From Nitrospira sp. ST-bin5 (GTDB lineage: Bacteria > Nitrospirota > Nitrospiria > Nitrospirales > Nitrospiraceae), in NCBI GenBank assembly GCA_002083555.1, contig MSXN01000008.1:57145-69671 (forward strand): a DNA stretch of 12,527 bases. Reading direction: 5' to 3'. Below are positions 7,216 through 12,527 of the stretch, in pieces; the stretch's first letter is position 1, and the number at the start of each line of letters is the position of its first letter. A model generated the notes under the pieces. It had not been told where the DNA came from. It ran no database searches and worked only from the letters and a program-made list of their open reading frames with translations. The position numbers were made by a program, and so were the translations under genes.

Positions 7216-8817
7216 ATGAAGTCTATGAAGACATCCTTGGCGATCGTTGCCGGACTGGCGTCGATCGCGGGCATGGCCGTCTCGGCTCCCGCCCAAACCG
7301 CATTGAATATCGCCGGCGCCTCGGCTGCAAAGCCGTTCGTCGAAGAAACGCCGATCACCCTCTGCGACAATCCCACCGGACCGGCTCCTACCCTAGTGGG
7401 CGGCGCGGTTGCGCCGCGCATTTATATGGACAGCCCCCTGGGGCCGGCGGGAAACCGCCTGGCCAACGCCAAGTTCATCACCTGGGTGTGCGAAGCGACC
7501 AACGCCAATGTCGGGTTGCCGAGCATCGTGGTGCGGTACCAATCGACCGGTTCGTCCGACGGCATCGATAAGCCCAATGCGTTTCCGACGGTCAACAACG
7601 ACGGCGTGACGCCGAACCCGGTCGCCCGCCAGATCTTCGTGCTTGAAAATCCTGCGTCTTGCGGCGCGCCCACGACGGAACTCGATGCGCTCGGGCGGAC
7701 GAAACAGTACTTTCCGAGCTGCACGCAGTTCAGCCCGAATCCGACTACGAATCCGGCCGGCGCCCTGGTTGTGAATATGGGCGTGTCGGATGTGGCGGCG
7801 AGTTCCTTCGGCCAAACTTCAGCTGGATGGAACGGCGGCGTGTTGCAGGGTCCGATCGTCGTCGGTCCTCGCGCCGACGGCAACATCACGTCGAGCCGTC
7901 CGGTTGTCGTGCCCTTCTCCATCGTGCTCGGCAGCGCAGTGAAGGTGATCAATCCTGCCACCGGTTCCGTGATCAGCCCGGTGCGCAACCTGACCCAGTT
8001 GCAAGTCGAAGCCCTCTTTTCCAGGAACGTGACCCGCTGGACCCAGCTCAATGGAATTGGCGCGGATACCAACGGCGACGGGATTGTGAACGGCGCCGAT
8101 AATCAGACTGTCGTCATTTGCGCCCGCCGTGCCGGATCGGGCACCAAGGCGGCCTTCGATCAGACCCTCATGAAGGATGCAAATGAGCATGTGGGAAGTT
8201 CCCCAGTAAATAGTGCGTCCTTCAACCTGACGCTAGGCACACCAGCAACTCCGACTGGGGGGCCCACGACGTTGTCCGGTATCTCGAACAGCGATGTGCG
8301 CGATTGTATCCAGGGCAACGCAGCCCCGACCATTCCGGGTAACGATCCGTTCCCCTTCCCCGGCGCGCGTCCGGCTCATCCGACTGCGGTGGCCTACATG
8401 GAAGCCGAGCAGGCGGCCACAGTGAGCCCGGCTGCCGGCTATGTCGTGGCGGTGGATGGCGGCAAAGCCCGCCGCAACGATACGTTTAACGGGCATGTGC
8501 CTCCGGCCGCCGAAGCGGTCTACGCCGGCAATGAGAAGGAAAACCTTCGTTGCGGCAAACTCCAGTATTGGGTGTTCGAAGCCTTCAATACCCGCAACGT
8601 GCCTCCGGCTCCGGCAGCGCAGCAGCAGTTGATCACGGCGTTTCTGACCCAGGCGGAGAGCCCGACCATCATCAACAATCTCCCGAACGTTGGACGGTAC
8701 TGGGTCTCGCCGCAGGAAATGCATGTGACGAAAGGTGCGGATAAAGGCCCTGTGCTCTGGAAGCCGAATGCTACCGGTATTCCGGCCTGTCTCACGGCTG
8801 TGAACGATCTGCCGTAA
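7216..8817 (+). CDS. PstS-like substrate-binding protein with internal dockerin-like calcium loop
   Basis: This 533-residue exported protein has a signal peptide at about 1-27 (ending SAPAQ). After it, LNIAGASAAKPFVEE begins a type-2 periplasmic-binding-protein fold. Segments comparable to PstS are GVSDVAASSF (189-198), VVPFSIVLGSAVKVINP (231-247), LQVEALFSRNVTRW (262-275) and CARRAGSGTKAAFDQ (302-316, the phosphate-loop-like RxGSGT). Between the last two lies DTNGDGIVNGAD (284-295), a canonical EF-hand/dockerin calcium loop. Eight cysteines (50, 92, 149, 169, 302, 364, 446, 525) suit up to four disulfides. It is longer than a typical PstS (about 350 residues) and ends without a sorting signal. 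AAAGGAG at 7203-7209 supports the start, and a strong hairpin follows the stop. No pstCAB genes are nearby. Phosphate is the family ligand; the ligand here is unknown. Confidence 0.8.
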   Translation: MKSMKTSLAIVAGLASIAGMAVSAPAQTALNIAGASAAKPFVEETPITLCDNPTGPAPTLVGGAVAPRIYMDSPLGPAGNRLANAKFITWVCEATNANVGLPSIVVRYQSTGSSDGIDKPNAFPTVNNDGVTPNPVARQIFVLENPASCGAPTTELDALGRTKQYFPSCTQFSPNPTTNPAGALVVNMGVSDVAASSFGQTSAGWNGGVLQGPIVVGPRADGNITSSRPVVVPFSIVLGSAVKVINPATGSVISPVRNLTQLQVEALFSRNVTRWTQLNGIGADTNGDGIVNGADNQTVVICARRAGSGTKAAFDQTLMKDANEHVGSSPVNSASFNLTLGTPATPTGGPTTLSGISNSDVRDCIQGNAAPTIPGNDPFPFPGARPAHPTAVAYMEAEQAATVSPAAGYVVAVDGGKARRNDTFNGHVPPAAEAVYAGNEKENLRCGKLQYWVFEAFNTRNVPPAPAAQQQLITAFLTQAESPTIINNLPNVGRYWVSPQEMHVTKGADKGPVLWKPNATGIPACLTAVNDLP

Positions 8818-8833
8818 ACAGCGCTTGCTATGA

Positions 8834-8867
8834 AGGGAAGCCCGATGCAGGCGCATCGGGCTTCCCT
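8834..8867 (+). terminator. Strong hairpin after the PstS-like gene
   Basis: A perfect 15-bp stem (8834-8848 with 8853-8867) with a 4-nt loop starts 17 nt after the stop codon. The following bases are TCTCAACCC, without a real T-run, so it may be a weak intrinsic terminator or an mRNA 3'-end stabiliser. Confidence 0.7.
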
Positions 8868-8929
8868 CTCAACCCTTGGATTCATCTGGAACATGCCGGG
8901 TATCGGCCCGGCAGAGGGGAGCAGAGACC

Positions 8930-9562
8930 ATGACGGCCAAGCGTCAGCGAAGTATCACAGGGTGCGTAACGGCGATCGCGATGGGGATCGCGCTATGGAT
9001 TAGCGCGGCTCCCGCGCAGGCGGCGTCTGTCACGCAGCTCGACATTACCGGGGGATCGATCAATCTGAGTTTCGGTTCGTTAGGGTCGGTGTCCGGCACC
9101 TTCACGCAGAACGGGCAGTTGGTCATGGGGCAGTACCAGCCTCTGCCGAACGTGTTCCCGCCGGTTACCATTGCGGGCCATACGTTTTCGATTTTTACCA
9201 GCAACCAGGCGTTCCCCGGCGCTCCCGGCGGAGCGCCGGCGCCGACCGGCTCGACCGCCGGATCCACGATGGCGGTCGATCTAACCGCCTTGTTCGCCGG
9301 CGTGGCTGGTCCGTTCATGAACGAAGCGTCGCTGAATGTCGGGGGCAACGCTTCCGGCACGTTTAATGAGTTGACGAACGTTTTCAATGTGTCCTGGACC
9401 AAGTCCTTTACGGGATACAACATTCCGTTCTTGCAGTCCGGCACGTTTTCCCTCCAAGGCTCTGCCCAGCTCGTGCCGCTCCCCGGCGCGTTGCTGCTCT
9501 TCGGCAGCGGCCTGATGGGGCTGTTCGGAGCTCGACGGGCGATTTCAGGGTTGTTCGCATAG
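8930..9562 (+). CDS. Exported protein with VPLPG/PEP-CTERM sorting signal (paralogue of the gene at 10851)
   Basis: This is a 210-residue exported protein. Its signal peptide is at about 1-31, ending in APAQA-AS. The sorting signal at 182-210 starts VPLPGALLLFGSGLMGLFG and continues with a basic ARR. The body shares several aligned blocks with the protein at 10851: SVTQLDITGGSINLS, TFSIFTS, GAPAP, VDLTALFAG, LNVGG and FNVSWTKSF. The two are therefore diverged paralogues of one secreted family whose function I do not recognise. The start at 8930 is preferred to a TTG at 8876 because AGGGGAG at 8915-8921 precedes it and the TTG codon sits just behind the terminator hairpin. A 6-bp hairpin (8895-8900 with 8907-8912) stands just before the ribosome binding site. 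Confidence 0.85.
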   Translation: MTAKRQRSITGCVTAIAMGIALWISAAPAQAASVTQLDITGGSINLSFGSLGSVSGTFTQNGQLVMGQYQPLPNVFPPVTIAGHTFSIFTSNQAFPGAPGGAPAPTGSTAGSTMAVDLTALFAGVAGPFMNEASLNVGGNASGTFNELTNVFNVSWTKSFTGYNIPFLQSGTFSLQGSAQLVPLPGALLLFGSGLMGLFGARRAISGLFA

Positions 9563-9576
9563 TCTTCCGAGGGCAG

Positions 9577-9606
9577 CCGGGGTCTGGAGCGGGACTCCAG
9601 CCCCGG
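9577..9606 (+). terminator. Terminator-like hairpin
   Basis: Two stacked 6-bp stems (9577-9582 with 9601-9606, and 9584-9589 with 9595-9600) are interrupted by one bulged T at 9583, with a 5-nt loop. The hairpin lies 14 nt after the stop of the preceding gene. No T-run follows, so intrinsic termination is uncertain. Confidence 0.55.
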
Positions 9607-9684
9607 TGTCGCCCCAGGGGCGGCCGGCTTTCCGGTCAGCCCCTCCAATGCACTGCACTTCTTTCGCTTCTTTGAGGACATATT

Positions 9685-10368
9685 ATGAAGATCAAAGGCT
9701 CAAAAATCTGGGCGGCGCTGCTCTGTGGCGCGCTGATGGGGGGTGTAATCTGGCAGGCGCCTGGTCTAGCCGAAGCCGCCCCCGTCACGTTCCAGATCGA
9801 TAATGGGACCCAAGGTGGGTTTCAGTACAGTCTGATCCATTCGGCCGACGGGGCTCCCATGAACGTCGGCGGAGTCGACTACTACGCGTCGGGCGCCTTC
9901 GGCCCTTCGCAGTACGGCACGCAGATGACCGGCTCTTTGTCGGGCGACATGACGACGGTGGGCTCGCTGCTGCAGTGGACCGGCATCACGGGCACGCTGC
10001 TCAGCAACAACGGGTCCACCCTCACCATCACCGGAGGGAGCCTGTCGCGCCAGACTACGGGGAGCAACCAGAACGCGTTCGGCTCGTTCTCTTATAGTCT
10101 GACCGGTCCCGGCGGAGCCAGCGCCGGCGTCTTTCACTTCCATCCAAATCAGTTCACGGGGCCTCCGGGCCCGAACAGCCTGACAGAGACGGAATTCTTT
10201 CTCTGGGGCAACAATTGGAACAACGGCGTCGAAGCACTGCCTGGGGCCGGCCGCCTCGGGATCGATCTTCACGCCGTGGCGCCAGTGCCGCTTCCCGGCG
10301 CGCTGCTGTTCTTCGGCAGCGGCCTGATGGGATTGCTGGGCTTCCGCAAGACCTGCCACGTCATCTAA
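9685..10368 (+). CDS. Exported protein with VPLPG/PEP-CTERM sorting signal
   Basis: This 227-residue exported protein has a signal peptide at about 1-32 ending AEA-AP. The C-terminal sorting signal at 201-227 begins VPLPGALLFFGSGLMGLLGF. Its cytoplasmic tail is unusually weak in basic residues (RK, then TCHVI), unlike the RR tails of its neighbours. The body is Gly/Ser/Asn-rich with strand-forming repeats such as TGSLSGDMTTVGSLLQWTGI and LTITGGSLSRQTTG, and no catalytic motif is recognisable. The start is supported by GAGGA at 9674-9678, 6 nt upstream. It shows no similarity to the genes on either side outside the sorting signal, yet that signal is almost identical at DNA level to the one in the gene at 8930. 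A good intrinsic terminator follows. Confidence 0.85.
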   Translation: MKIKGSKIWAALLCGALMGGVIWQAPGLAEAAPVTFQIDNGTQGGFQYSLIHSADGAPMNVGGVDYYASGAFGPSQYGTQMTGSLSGDMTTVGSLLQWTGITGTLLSNNGSTLTITGGSLSRQTTGSNQNAFGSFSYSLTGPGGASAGVFHFHPNQFTGPPGPNSLTETEFFLWGNNWNNGVEALPGAGRLGIDLHAVAPVPLPGALLFFGSGLMGLLGFRKTCHVI

Positions 10369-10397
10369 TCTCCCGGGGCCACGATCGGCCCGCTCGT

Positions 10398-10443
10398 CCC
10401 GGCCCCCGTTGCAGCGATCCTGTGGCGGGGGCCGGGGTCTTTT
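10398..10443 (+). terminator. Rho-independent terminator
   Basis: An 11-bp perfect GC-rich stem (10398-10408 with 10426-10436) with a 17-nt loop is followed within 3 nt by TTTT. It lies 29 nt after the stop of the gene ending at 10368, so that transcript should end here and the gene at 10851 needs its own promoter. Confidence 0.8.
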
Positions 10444-10805
10444 CTACCACTCACTCTTCTACATCTCCTTCCACGACCCGGTCACACTCGCCCGGAAGCG
10501 TGCTCCCTCAAGCAGGGCCTCTTTCGTTTGGAACGCTGCCATCTCTGGGAGGCCGGCCGGCGGAAGTGGCTCTTGGAACACATTGTGCTTGGCTGGTCTG
10601 TGACAGGGCCGGTGTTCGCGCGCCTGCCAAAATCTTGATCGAAAGTTAATCAAACCAGGATCAGAAGTTTACACGGTTGTTATTCTCGGCTCCCAGAATG
10701 GGTTTGCCGGGATGCTTCTCACAGCGGCTTGTTACGGAATGCAACACAGAAATGCAAGATAGAGCGGATTCATCGAAGCGCATCGGTTCATTTTTACATT
10801 CACAC
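10444..10805 (+). other. Gene-free leader region before the last sorting-signal gene
   Basis: There is no supported gene; the short frames here lack ribosome binding sites and family features. An inverted repeat TTGAT/ATCAA (10635-10639, 10648-10652) and a nested imperfect hairpin (10687-10690 with 10706-10709, and 10692-10694 with 10700-10702) are visible. A promoter for the gene at 10851 must lie here if the upstream terminator works, but I cannot point to a convincing -35/-10 pair. Confidence 0.35.
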
Positions 10806-10809
10806 CGGG

Positions 10810-10849
10810 GCGAACTCACAGAGTTCGTCTCACAACCAAAGGAGTTCGC
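10810..10849 (+). promoter_or_regulatory. Candidate alternative-hairpin translational switch
   Basis: CGAACTC at 10811-10817 can pair with GAGTTCG at 10821-10827 (7 bp, 3-nt loop). Alternatively GCGAACTC at 10810-10817 can pair with GAGTTCGC at 10842-10849 (8 bp, 24-nt loop), which overlaps the Shine-Dalgarno AAAGGAG (10838-10844) and the spacer before the ATG at 10851. The two pairings use the same left arm and exclude each other. The bases are seen; the switch function is inferred. Confidence 0.45.
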
Positions 10850-10850
10850 G

Positions 10851-11501
10851 ATGAAAGGTTTACTCGCAATGACGGTGGCGGTGGTGGCAACGGCGGCGAT
10901 GTCGTTTGTGGGATTGGAGGGCCGCGCCCACGCGGTCTCGATCGGCCAATTGGAATTCACCTCGGGGGCGGTGAACTGGACCGGCGAACATGGCCGCACG
11001 CTCGACCGGCTGTTCGGCCGTGACGGAGTCATCAAGATGGGCTCGTTTCAGTCGATGACGGAGATCGTGGACCCGATCACGAAGCAATGCACTACCTACT
11101 CGCTCTTCACCAGCGGCATGACCGGCGCTCCTGCGCCGTCCGCCACGATCAACGGGTCGTCGCTGAGCGTCGATCTCTCCTCCCTGTTCTTCGGCTGGAG
11201 CCGCGGCAGCGAGGTGCGCGCTTGGAACATCGGCGGTCTCGCCCAGGGCTTGTTCAATCCCGAGACCTCGGAATTCAGCCTGTCCTGGAATCATCTCTTT
11301 GAGCGCGGCGCATTCAAGGGCGAGCACGGCTGGTCGCACAAGGGCGGGGACGACCGGAACGCCACGTTCTTCCTGCAGGGCAAGGCCGTCGGACTGACCC
11401 CGGCGCCAATCCCGGTTCCTGCCGCGTTCCTGTTGTTTGCCAGCGGAGCGATGGGCGTCGGAGGTTTGGCCTGGAAGAAGCGCCGTGAGCTGACGGCCTA
11501 G
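10851..11501 (+). CDS. Exported protein with VPVPA/PEP-CTERM-type sorting signal (paralogue of the gene at 8930)
   Basis: This is a 216-residue exported protein. Its signal peptide is at about 1-28, ending RAHA-VS. The C-terminal segment at 187-216 starts VPVPAAFLLFASGAMGVGGL, followed by AWKKRR; it departs from the usual LFGSGL core (LFASGAMG) but keeps the tripartite form. The body aligns in blocks with the protein at 8930: SIGQLEFTSGAVN, TYSLFTSGMTGAPAP, SVDLSSLFFG, WNIGG and FSLSWNHLF. It adds a charged His/Gly/Asp-rich insert (FKGEHGWSHKGGDDRN) near residues 159-175 that the paralogue lacks. The start at 10851 is supported by AAAGGAG at 10838-10844, 6 nt upstream; longer upstream frames run through leader sequence. 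The function is unknown. Confidence 0.85.
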   Translation: MKGLLAMTVAVVATAAMSFVGLEGRAHAVSIGQLEFTSGAVNWTGEHGRTLDRLFGRDGVIKMGSFQSMTEIVDPITKQCTTYSLFTSGMTGAPAPSATINGSSLSVDLSSLFFGWSRGSEVRAWNIGGLAQGLFNPETSEFSLSWNHLFERGAFKGEHGWSHKGGDDRNATFFLQGKAVGLTPAPIPVPAAFLLFASGAMGVGGLAWKKRRELTA

Positions 11502-11575
11502 CAGGGACGCCGAAAATGTCTGCCAGCGGCGTTCAGCGCACCGTGAAAGTGAAGCGTGAAGCGTGAAGTGTGACG
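11502..11575 (+). repeat. Dispersed intergenic repeat, partial copy 2
   Basis: It begins at the base after the stop codon of the preceding gene, as copy 1 does after tonB. The first ~45 nt align with 5901-5945, sharing CAGG, GAAA, CAGCGGCG and CCGTGAA in order. It continues into GTGAAGCG cores at 11549 and 11556. It lacks the rest of copy 1. Confidence 0.7.
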
Positions 11576-11602
11576 CGATCGGAAAATGAAACTGATCACT
11601 AT

Positions 11603-11629
11603 CGGGAGGAGCGTAGAGCGCTCCTCCCG
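11603..11629. terminator. Bidirectional terminator-like hairpin between convergent genes
   Basis: An 11-bp perfect stem (11603-11613 with 11619-11629) with a 5-nt loop lies between the + gene ending at 11501 and the - gene ending at 11905. On the minus strand a moderately T-rich tract (TTTCATTTT) follows about 10 nt downstream; on the plus strand there is no T-run. Confidence 0.55.
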
Positions 11630-11755
11630 GCCCGTTCAGGACGTGGGTTCCAGACGAGTCGATCCGAGCAGGTAATTCGCAGAGCGTTGACAATCTCGAT
11701 AACGGCCCTGGTGAGGAAGTCTCGCTGAGATCACGGACAGGATCTGCATGGCCCG
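11630..11755. other. Gene-free stretch inside the convergent intergenic region
   Basis: This sequence lies between the hairpin and the dispersed repeat. A short minus-strand frame (11636-11833) crosses it, but it starts inside the repeat without a ribosome binding site and matches no family I recognise. I see nothing else here. Confidence 0.4.
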
Positions 11756-11904
11756 CAGGCTGTTCAGCAAGGCCATCCCGTCCGTCATTCGTGATGCGTC
11801 GTTCGTCTCTCGTTGTAGGATCGGGGGAGGCATGCTCGCGAGATGCGCTTCACGAGGAACGCTTCACGAGATACGCTTCACGGGCGGACGTTGGCAACAG
11901 CCTG
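11756..11904 (-). repeat. Dispersed intergenic repeat, copy 3 (inverted, with 9-bp terminal inverted repeats)
   Basis: The ends are CAGGCTGTT (11756-11764) and AACAGCCTG (11896-11904), perfect inverted repeats bounding 149 bp. Bases 11764-11854 match the reverse complement of 5941-6035 closely. Read on the minus strand it carries three tandem 14-nt units starting CGTGAAGCG (CGCTTCAC at 11847, 11860 and 11874 on +), where copy 1 has one. It abuts the stop codon of the minus-strand gene at 11905. The size and ends resemble a miniature non-autonomous element; no transposase is seen. Confidence 0.75.
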
Positions 11905-12527
11905 TTAGGGGTTGTTGGCGAGGGGAGGAGAGGGCTTGTAGCAGAATTGCCGGTCGTTCGGACCTCCTGCAACAGACCACAGAGAGACCGCGCGTCCCAC
12001 TTCCGCTCTGATTCTCAGACAGACCCATTCGGCGTCGATCTGATTGAAATACCCATAACCGGTTTGTCCGGGCGGCAGCAGTGCCAGCGTGGTCCAATGG
12101 GGATCGACGGATCCGCTGATCTCGATCCGATAGGCTGGGCCGGCCACGCCGCCAGGATGGCCCCATGACAACCTGAAGCCGCGAGGATAAGCCATCAATC
12201 TGACCGCTTCCGGTTCATACAGAATAGCCGGCGCGAGAATCGGCTGGGCAATCGTCGGCAGTTCTGCCGGTCGCGTGCAGAATTGGCGATCGGTTGGCCC
12301 CCCGGCCTGTGCCCACTCGGACACGACCGTCCCGTGTTCCCCTCTCACCCGATAGCAGACCCACTCTGCGCCGGACAGCGGGTAGAATGAAAATCGAGTG
12401 AAGCCGGGCGGATGCACGATCGCCGTCGTCCAGGCCGGTTGGAGCGAACTGGAGATTTCCACCCGGTGTGAGACCTGAGGCGTATTCATATCGGCCCAGA
12501 GGAAGAGCACGCCGTTCGTCGTATTGG
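11905..12527 (-). CDS. Tandem fibronectin-III-like repeat protein, C-terminal part (5' end outside window)
   Basis: The minus-strand frame is open from the right edge to the stop at 11905-11907, giving about 206 visible residues. The GTG at 12510 is not taken as the start because the frame stays open upstream and would cut into the first domain. Two related domains are visible with a period of 112 residues. Each has, in order, (H/Y)R(V/I)EIS, WTT, PPG, AEWVCxRxR, SxW and AGGPxDRQFC. The strand pattern and the central Trp resemble fibronectin type III domains, but I regard this as resemblance only. Each domain holds two cysteines, which could form a disulfide. A Pro-rich linker joins the domains, and the C-terminus ends PSPPLANNP with no anchor. 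The full protein is probably larger and exported. It converges with the sorting-signal island. Confidence 0.75.
   Translation of the reverse strand, partial: NTTNGVLFLWADMNTPQVSHRVEISSSLQPAWTTAIVHPPGFTRFSFYPLSGAEWVCYRVRGEHGTVVSEWAQAGGPTDRQFCTRPAELPTIAQPILAPAILYEPEAVRLMAYPRGFRLSWGHPGGVAGPAYRIEISGSVDPHWTTLALLPPGQTGYGYFNQIDAEWVCLRIRAEVGRAVSLWSVAGGPNDRQFCYKPSPPLANNP

Noticed and set aside
7216..8817. Part of a phosphate ABC transporter operon
   Set aside because: No pstC, pstA, pstB or phoU gene is adjacent, and the protein is much longer than a typical PstS.
11636..11833. Small minus-strand frame (65 codons) through repeat copy 3
   Set aside because: It starts inside the repeat without a ribosome binding site and has no recognisable family. 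A degraded gene remains possible but is not supported.

Overview
The window is bacterial, GC-rich and gene-dense. It looks like a Nitrospira-type (Nitrospirota) chromosome. This rests on VPLPA/PEP-CTERM sorting signals and on a dispersed intergenic repeat family built on GTGAAGCG/CGCTTCAC, which I associate with Nitrospira genomes. The taxon is an inference and was not tested by any search.

Left block (1-5900, + strand). The 3' end of a very large filamentous-haemagglutinin-like adhesin runs in from the left edge. It is followed 17 nt later by a TonB energising system in the order exbB, exbD, tonB. Each gap inside that system is filled with GTGAAGCG-type repeats. The exbB-exbD gap also carries a small four-helix-bundle (S23/IVP family) gene, bracketed by a 60-nt direct repeat that matches at 56 of 60 positions. 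I read this gene as a cassette inserted into an adhesin-exbB-exbD-tonB operon.

Middle block (6398-11501, + strand). Five exported-protein genes each have a clear ribosome binding site and signal peptide. Four carry a C-terminal VPxPx...LFGSGL..RR sorting signal for exosortase-type processing. The second gene is a PstS-like periplasmic-type solute-binding protein with no sorting tail and an internal dockerin-like calcium loop. Genes 3 and 5 are diverged paralogues. Genes 3 and 4 are unrelated in the body but share almost the same DNA over the sorting signal. Terminator-like hairpins follow genes 2, 3, 4 and 5, so the cluster is probably several transcription units. The leader of gene 5 holds two mutually exclusive pairings, one of which would cover its Shine-Dalgarno sequence.

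Right block (11502-12527). Convergent genes meet around a bidirectional terminator-like hairpin and two more copies of the dispersed repeat. One copy is inverted relative to the copy after tonB, so the sorting-signal island lies between inverted repeat copies about 5.7 kb apart. A minus-strand gene of tandem, cysteine-containing, fibronectin-III-like repeats enters from the right edge.

Taken together, this is a cell-surface region: a large secreted adhesin, an inner-membrane proton-driven energiser, and a set of exported, probably surface- or matrix-anchored proteins.
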